A stretch of DNA of 64,000 nt. It comes from Megaleporinus macrocephalus (taxonomy: Eukaryota > Chordata > Actinopteri > Characiformes > Anostomidae). The stretch covers positions 2,551,630-2,615,629 of the forward strand of contig CM038719.1 of the NCBI GenBank assembly GCA_021613375.1, given 5' to 3'. The notes beneath the pieces were generated by a model. It had not been told where the DNA came from. It searched no databases and worked only from the letters and a program-made list of their open reading frames with translations. Positions 57,543 through 64,000 of the stretch are shown piece after piece. Position 1 is the stretch's first letter; the number at the start of each line of letters is the position of its first letter. Made by a program: the position numbers and the translations under genes.

Positions 57543-57908
57543 TTCTTGACTAGGGCTGTGTATTGACAAGAACCTGACGATACAGTACGTATTGTGATAC
57601 AGCGGCCATGATTCAACATATCGTGATATATTGCGAGCATTGATATATTGTGATTTTTCAGATCCTACTATTAAAACACACCACTGTATGAACAGGCACT
57701 GCAACCTTGTGCTGCTTGTTAATGTTGGAGTGGAGCTGAAAATGGATTACAACACTGCCATCTAGTGGTCAGAGGTTTAAACACAATACACAATGATTCA
57801 CTGTCTGCCAGAAATCTGTGTATCAATACTGTGTTTTTGAGAATCGATACAGTATCACTAAACATAATATCCTGATATTTGATATTTTCTTACACCCCTA
57901 TTCTTGAC
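57543..57908. mobile_element. 350-bp hAT-type MITE with 8-bp TSD
   Basis: Body 57551-57900, from TAGGGCTGTGTATTGACA to TTTCTTACACCCCTA. TTCTTGAC is duplicated on both sides (57543-57550, 57901-57908). A partial reverse copy is at 31608-31752. Confidence 0.82.
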
Positions 57909-58086
57909 TGTAGTTTAGCTATGATTTTAAATTAGCTGATGAACACATTGCACTCTTCTAGATATGCCGGCTCTCTGTGGTGTTGATGTGGCTTTAGAAA
58001 CTGAACTGCTGCCTTCATTGAAAACAGTTGTTTTGGCTTTTTGAATGCAGCATGACTTAATGTGGAACGTCTGCTGTGTAGTGGTC

Positions 58087-59236
58087 TTAAAGGAACTCCG
58101 GCTGGTAACACTTGTAAGTCTTAATATGTTGTAATGACTCTAAATTATTAGGACATGTTATAAAAAATCACTAAAGTATCAGATTGATTTATAAATTAAC
58201 TCTTTTATTCTAAATATGTAACATATGGACTGCTGGGTAGATGAGGTCAGACGGTTTCAGGTCTGAACTGGACTGTGGTGTGAAGGAGTGAGTGTTAGTT
58301 ACTAATCTAGCTTAAAGAAAACCATGTACATTGTGTTGTTGATGGTGTTTCAGTGAAAGGCAGTGTGAAGACTGATATTAGTCTAAACAGCTTCACAAAC
58401 ATAAACAAGGAGAATAGTTAGTGAAGCAGCGTGTGGACCAACACAGCTACCCAAAGACCCCCACTCTGCTCTCCTCACTTCAGTCTGGATGAGTTGGAGT
58501 GGTTCAGTAGACCACCACTGGTGAGAGACTTGACGGAGGCTGTTGGTTTTAAACGGAGACTAAAACACAAAGCAGGGCCACAGTTTCCCCACACAGGAAG
58601 TCCAGAAGCTCCAGATTATGGAGAACCACGAGAAGAACCGTGAACGTGAACATGCGCTGGATTCTCTCCTGAGAACGTTTAGCGTTAGCGTCAGCTGCTT
58701 CTCCTCGTTTGTGGATCCTGAAGGTGAAAGTCCTGTCTTAGTAGTGAACATACTACTCACTAATAAAGGAGTGTGAAGCTCAGAGACACTCCCGTTCAGT
58801 GTAATCGAGCTGTTTACTGAGTGTGGAATGTTTCCTGCTAGAAAGCGGAGCTCCTTTAACAGACACTCTCCTTCTCCGTCAACACCAACACACAGCTTCA
58901 CAACAACTCCAGCACTGTGTCACTCTCTCCTCCACCCTCTCTGTTCACCATTTACACTAAACGTGGTGTGTGATTGTCACCGCTGATGTCAGATATGTTG
59001 AGTTCTAGTTCAAAACTGTAAAGACTGAACAGTAGCATGTTTAGTAGCTAGCTGTGCTCGAGCGTGACGGCCGGTTACTGCAACCATTTGACGTCACTAC
59101 CCGCTGATCACGTCAGTAGATACAACAATGGAGACCCACGTGCAGCGGATTTTACACAAAATCTAATAAATCTGATATTTTTAGTTTCTACACCATATTA
59201 AGGTTTACATGAGTTACCAGCCGGGGGTCTCTTTAA
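58087..59236. mobile_element. TTAA-flanked DNA transposon, copy 2
   Basis: Body 58091-59232 with TTAA at both sides. Ends AGGAACTCCGGCTGGTAA and TTACCAGCCGGGGGTCT. Same orientation as, and very similar throughout to, 26013-27181, differing by substitutions and small indels. The 70-residue frame at 58431-58643 differs from copy 1 at two residues. Confidence 0.82.
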
Positions 59237-60195
59237 GACCCTTCTTGGTCAGAAACTGTTGACCCCTGCAGTAGAAGGCATGCGCGGCTCTTGGTGACTC
59301 AGGCGTTGGTGTAGCGTGCCGAGCCAGGCAGAGCAGCATGTGGCCCGAGGCTTCATGCCCACCGACTCTCTCTGATGTTCTTGACTACAAAGCCCGCAAT
59401 CAAACACCAAACAGCGCCCCCCCCCGCCGGGCCTGCGTCTCACTCTCTCTCAGCACGTTCCATCAGCACCCCTGCTCTCTCACTATCTCTGTATCTCTCC
59501 ATCGCTCTACGTCTCTCTTATATCCTTCACTCCTTCAGTATCTGATACCTTCACTTCCCCCGCTCTCTGTTCTTCTCTCTGGTACTTTCACCCCAATTTA
59601 CTTTCTTCCTTTCTCTCCTTCTCTCTTTTCCTATCCCGCTATCACTCTCTCTGGCTTTATCTCGCCCTCCTCCTCCTCCACTCTCCAGCAGGTAATAGGC
59701 CTTTAATGATGGCTTCTTTCCCTCCATATGCCGTCTGATGTGCTGAGTGGAAACAGACGTCCTCCTGGCCGAGCTGAACCTGGCGCCCATCAGGCAGCTC
59801 TTGCCCAGCTATAGGGGGATGTTGCTGACCGCTGAAAGGGAATTGGGGATGACCTGTGATGGGGAAGTGAGACTGATCACTGAGAGGGGCATAGCTCTGA
59901 CCTCTGAACGAGAATGAGACAGACCAGTGGGAGGCAGGAAGGGTTTTGGAGACGGAATGGTGTACAGTCCTCCAGTGGGTGGAAGATGAATCAACTTGGA
60001 CGTTGTGATTTTCTGTCCAGTAACAGTTATTGACATTGATTTTAATGAGACCAGTACATTGCTGAGCAGTAGATGCCAGCTCATGGCATGCGCCCAAATT
60101 GTAATCACTCAATGGGGTCCAACATGGGGGTCCCAACAAATTCTGATGTAACCATACACTGGCTAGTAGGAGACTTTCTGGGGTTGGAGAATAAA
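59237..60195. other. SYT17 intron 7, pyrimidine-rich then complex sequence
   Basis: 59410-59690 is CT-rich low complexity, which explains the long open frames there. Nothing coding is supported. Confidence 0.45.
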
Positions 60196-60691
60196 CTAAG
60201 GCTTGGTTCAGATTGCCAGCCCAAATCTGATCGTTGGCGTATCCGTATCTTATCCAGGTTGATTACCGATCCAAACCACAATCAGATCCAAACCACAATC
60301 AGATCCAAACCACAATCAGATCCAAACCACAATCAGATCCAAACCACAATCAGATCCAAACCATATTTGAAGGTGGTTTGAAACGCGATGTCCAGTCTGA
60401 TCTTTGGCCGTTCAGATCCAATTTCAAAATATCTTTTTCATCACTCGCAACAAACAACAACACCAGATCCAGAGATGAGTTGATGCACCTCCGCTGGTCC
60501 TGCTTCGCCATATGAAAGTCACGTCAACAGCTTGCTTACTGCTGCCCACATCTTTACAACAGCAACTCATGCAGATAGGTTGGCAATCTCTAAGTACGTA
60601 ACTCAATCGGATCACTTAAAAATAACAGTCCTCTCGTTAGATCTGATTTTAAGAACAAGTCCGATTTGCCTGCAGTTTGAACACAGCCTAG
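60196..60691. mobile_element. MITE with AGGCTKGGTTCA ends and an internal 17-bp array
   Basis: CTAAGGCTTGGTTCAGATTG is answered by GCAGTTTGAACACAGCCTAG, a known fish MITE style. The interior carries ACAATCAGATCCAAACC repeated about 5.6 times at 60268-60362. Confidence 0.6.
60268..60362. repeat. 17-bp tandem repeat
   Basis: Perfect copies of CAGATCCAAACCACAAT inside a MITE. Confidence 0.95.
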
Positions 60692-60748
60692 TGTTGCTAT
60701 TAGCTCACGTCCAAAGTAGGATAGTCCAACTGTCAAGATCTTTTTTTA

Positions 60749-60925
60749 ACAATCTATTAATTATGGTTTTGGCAAATATCATTGCTGTCCAGTGAAAAAC
60801 AGAAACAATCTCCAATGAAAAACAGAAAAAATGAAAAAACAGAAAAATGAAAAACAGAAAAAAGATTTTTTCTGTTTTTCATTGGACAGCAATGATGTTT
60901 GCCAAAACCATAATTAATAGATTGT
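60749..60925. repeat. Long inverted repeat (about 57-bp arms)
   Basis: 60749-60804 (ACAATCTATTAATTATGGTT to AACAGAAA) is the near-exact reverse complement of 60868-60925, with a spacer of about 63 bases made of GAAAAACAGAAAAAATG words. The transcript could form a long hairpin. Confidence 0.9.
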
Positions 60926-62710
60926 AAAGTGAAAACATGCTATACTTTCAATGGAAGTCAATGGAACCAGATTTTTTTTCCAAGCTATTTTGGAGCACTC
61001 CTATTGGTCCATTCATCATAAAATTTTCACACAATGTAAAGGACCATTGCCATATTCAAACAATATAGAAAACTCAAAATACGTTATGTTTTTTATTGGA
61101 CAGCGACGATATAAAAATACAATTGCAATAATAGAAAATAGAATTTTTTTTACAAAAAAATAAAAAATAAAATAAAATATAACAATAAATAGATAGAACA
61201 TGTAAAGAAGACATCATAGTTTAGGAAATGGGGAAAAATATCACAGAGTTATATTAATTCAATAAAGGTCTTAAAGGAAGTCTAGCAAGGATAGATTCTC
61301 CAAGTAGCAGAAAAAGGTATTCCAGGTTTTATAAAATCTGCGTAGAATTACATTTAATGCACCTGATCCTTTCCAGTTTCACAAGACTACACAATTCCTG
61401 TATCCACATAGTGTGAGGGAGGAGCAGGGGACTTCCAGTTCAGGAGAATAAGTTTTCCAGCAAGGAGAGTGGCAGGTGAAAGAGAATCAGTCTCGAATGC
61501 TGTTTGAAATGGGCATGGTGAGGGCAAGACGCTAAATAAGGCAATAAAAACAAGACGGCAGAGAATGTTTGGAAAATTTTAGCCTAAAACTGATCTAATA
61601 AGGGGCGGAACCAGAAAGAGTGTAGATGATTTGCTGGAACTTGGTGACCTCAATCACAGATTGGATCAATGCTTTTATCAAAACATGCAAGCCTCACCTT
61701 AGCGGAATGGAAACGAAGAGTTGTTTGACATTGCGTGAGGCCGTGTCTTGCACATGTAGCTGTGAAGATCTTTAAGGACAGCTCCTAACCAGTCTTGCCT
61801 GTTTCACTTGCTTGTGTGAAGAAGAGCAGCGTTCTCCAGCAGCGCTTATGAACTTTTCTTGGTGGAAACAGTTCTCCTGATGGATTCCTGGTCCTGGTTG
61901 TGGAAAAAGACATGAATTTTCACTCACACACGCATGCATACGGCAAACCCCGGCACACGTATCAGTGAGTTTGAATGATGGTATATCTGCTGACTTCCAT
62001 CTCCGTGACTGGTCGTCTTGTTTCAAGTTGCAGGAGGAAGTTTCACGTAAGTTGCAGGAGGCTTTACAGCTGCAGTTGCATGAAAATGTCACCATGCTGC
62101 ACCTCTGTGCCCTCCAATAAGAAGCATGTGGAGGAAAAGAGTGCTCAGCCTGGGAGTGCTGCAACAGGACCTGCTGATGTAATGGACTAAACATAACGAG
62201 CACCGTCAGTCCGCAGTAGACTCACACCACACCCAGTCCCTCCTGACCCTCCAAGCCACGACTTCACCCCACAGTTCGTTACTGGTCTGTCTCTCGGGTA
62301 ACGTTTCTTCAACAGAGAGTCAGAGATGAAGGTGGTTTAGCAAACTGCAGTCTTTGTCGGTTCTATCTGGTGAGAGAAGAACGTTCTCTCACGTATCGTA
62401 GAGTAATGGTCTCCATTTCAGAGAGCTGATCATCTCCTCGAGTCCAAAGGCTGTGATAGAAATGAGAACTGAGAGAACTGAGATGAAGAAGTCGTGCGTA
62501 CGTCCCGGTGAGCTGTAATGAGCCACTGGGCCTACGCAGCTCTAGAGGAGGCCCGAGGTGAAGGAGTCCTTGGCTATAGCCGTGCCTCGAGTGCCACCGT
62601 TGCTTGGCTACAGCACGTGAGCTGCTCAAGTCTGACCCACAGCCTCTCATCTGGAGTGCCGTTTCTCTGCCGACTCCCATCCCCATGTTTTTTAATCAGA
62701 TCCACATTCA
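60926..62710. other. SYT17 intron 7, dispersed repeat then unassigned sequence
   Basis: 60940-61075 belongs to the dispersed family with TTTCAATGGAAGTCAATGG and TTGGTCCATTCATC (also at 2370, 10800 and 20270). The remainder, including the frames at 61772-62203 and 61975-62190, shows no recognised domain. No SYT17 exon was found here. Confidence 0.45.
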
Positions 62711-62753
62711 TATCTGTACACCAGTTACAACCACCTCCCTGTATCTACATTTA

Positions 62754-63262
62754 ATCAGCTCCACTGACCATACAGGACCTCCACTCACTGTCCACTGTAT
62801 CAGCTCCACTGACCATACAGGAGCTCCACTCACTGTCCACTGTATCAGCTCCACTGACCATACAGGAGCTACACTCACTGTCCACTGTATCAGCTCCACT
62901 GACCATACAGGACCTCCACTCACTGTCCACTGTATCAGCTCCACTGACCATACAGGACCTCCACTCACTGTCCACTGTATCAGCTCCACTGACCATACAG
63001 GAGCTACACTCACTGTCCACTGTATCAGCTCCACATACCATACAGGACCTCCACTCACTGTCCACTGTATCAGCTCCACTGACCATACAGGACCTCCACT
63101 CACTGTCCACTGTATCAGCTCCACTGACCATACAGGACCTCCACTCACTGTCCACTGTATCAGCTCCACTGACCATACAGGACCTCCACTCACTGTCCAC
63201 TGTATCAGCTCCACTGACCATACAGGACCTCCACTCACTGTCCACTGTATCAGCTCCACTGA
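62754..63262 (-). repeat. 45-bp minisatellite, reverse orientation, about 11 copies
   Basis: GACCATACAGGACCTCCACT followed by CACTGTCCACTGTATCAGC. This is the reverse complement of the unit at 42935-44145. Long frames on both strands are artefacts. Confidence 0.95.
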
Positions 63263-63582
63263 CTATACAGAGACAGCACTATCCAGACAGCAGTGTCCTG
63301 TGGGCGGCGTCCTGTGTCCACTGATGAAGAACTAGAGGAGGAACACAAACTGAGCAGCAGCAGATGAGCTACTGTCTCTGACTTTACATCTACAAGGTGG
63401 ACCAGCAAGTAGTAGGAGTGTCTAATAGAGTGGACAGTGAGTGGACACAGTGTTTAAACACTCCAGCCACACTGCTGCGTCTGATCCACTCAATACCTGC
63501 TCTGTGGTGGTCCTGTGGGGGTCCTGATCGGTCAAGAACAGAGTAATAAAGTATACAGAGAATTAGATGAACTACAGTCTGT

Positions 63583-63765
63583 AAGTGGAGCTCCTGTATG
63601 GTCAGTGGAGCTGAAACAGTGGACAGTGAGTGGAGGTCCTGTATGGTCAGTGGAGCTGATACAGTGGACAGTGAGTGGAGGTCCTGTATGGTCAGTGGAG
63701 CTGATACAGTGGACAGTGAGTGGAGGTCCTGTATGGTCAGTGGAGCTGATACAGTGGACAGTGAT
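63583..63765 (+). repeat. 45-bp minisatellite, forward orientation, about 4 copies
   Basis: Same unit as 42935-44145, same strand, ending at the MITE terminus. Confidence 0.95.
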
Positions 63766-63787
63766 GGCTGATTGGTGTATATAGATA

Positions 63788-64000
63788 GTCATATGCCATA
63801 GAAACTACATAAGCAATCATAAACAAACAGAAACTTGGACTACTAATATCCACTACTGCTGTTTTTAGCTGATGTAGTGTTGTTGTTATCTTCGTCAGGT
63901 GTGTTTCAGATCGTTAGTTGTGAGAGCAGACGTGTCTTGGCTGATGGGGTGTGTTTGGTGTGAGAGAAAACCACTGAACCAGCGTCTCTCAGCGAGAGCA
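63788..64000. other. End of window, unassigned
   Basis: No gene or repeat recognised; presumably still SYT17 intron 7. Confidence 0.4.

Larger units (their letters stand above)
62711..63787. mobile_element. MITE whose two inverted arms are both expanded into arrays
   Basis: Left end TATCTGTACACCAGTTAC with AACCACCTCC and right end GATGGCTGATTGGTGTATAT are inverted relatives of the common fish element ending GGCTGATCGGTGTAT. The core at 63283-63490 matches the MITE at 36970-37302 (GACAGCAGTGTCCTGTGGGC, GAGCAGCAGCAGATGAGC), followed by ACCTGCTCTGTGGTGGTCC. The 45-bp unit repeats on the left arm in reverse (62754-63262) and on the right arm forward (63583-63765). Confidence 0.75.

Noticed and set aside
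59338..59706. 122-residue Ser/Leu-rich frame
   Set aside because: CT-rich low-complexity sequence without homology.

Overview
The window looks like a teleost fish chromosome segment, probably from an otophysan such as a characiform or catfish. This is inferred from two vertebrate protein-coding loci, large introns with GT/AG borders, fish-type MITEs, SINE and LINE relics, and very abundant microsatellites and minisatellites. Nothing prokaryotic is present. The species level is a guess.

Two genes are supported, both on the + strand. An intact single-exon gene at 3623-5092 encodes a 489-residue ITPRIPL2-like protein: two N-terminal hydrophobic segments and a Mab-21/nucleotidyltransferase-like fold. 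A seven-exon partial gene runs from 24618 to 51947 and encodes synaptotagmin-17 (SYT17, B/K protein): start codon, an 18-nt microexon, a cysteine cluster, a Ser-rich linker, a complete C2A and the first part of C2B. The phases of all seven exons fit and give 417 codons plus one base. The last coding exon was not found before 64000 and probably lies downstream. ITPRIPL2 and SYT17 are also neighbours in the same order and orientation in human (recalled, not searched), so this is conserved vertebrate synteny.

The rest is dominated by repeats. About 20 kb of the 64 kb (my sum of array lengths, roughly 31 percent) is tandem minisatellite. The largest array is 7.1 kb (11342-18472), between the two genes. 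Every SYT17 intron longer than about 600 bp holds at least one array or a repeat-expanded element; only the 551-bp intron 4 is clean.

The most notable pattern is that many arrays sit inside, or are made from, recognisable mobile elements: a hAT terminus plus flank (7519-9607), the interior of a Tol2-like hAT MITE whose intact relative is at 5759-6407 (22434-23425), a SINE tail (32265-33110), a tRNA-like SINE head (50326-51676), Harbinger-like MITE arms (28380-29487, 52495-53560), both inverted arms of a palindromic MITE (62754-63765) and another MITE interior (60268-60362). The window therefore reads as a natural series of transposon-to-minisatellite conversions.

Layout: 1-3243 intergenic with MITEs and microsatellites; 3244-5750 ITPRIPL2 and flanks; 5751-24617 intergenic, mostly hAT-derived and other arrays; 24618-31236 SYT17 exons 1-2; 31237-46803 introns 2-3 with exon 3, arrays, a Tc1-like relic and a hAT with a decayed BED finger; 46804-51947 SYT17 exons 4-7 with arrays in introns 5 and 6; 51948-64000 intron 7 with MITEs, an L2-like LINE tail, a second copy of the TTAA element and the inverted-arm array element.
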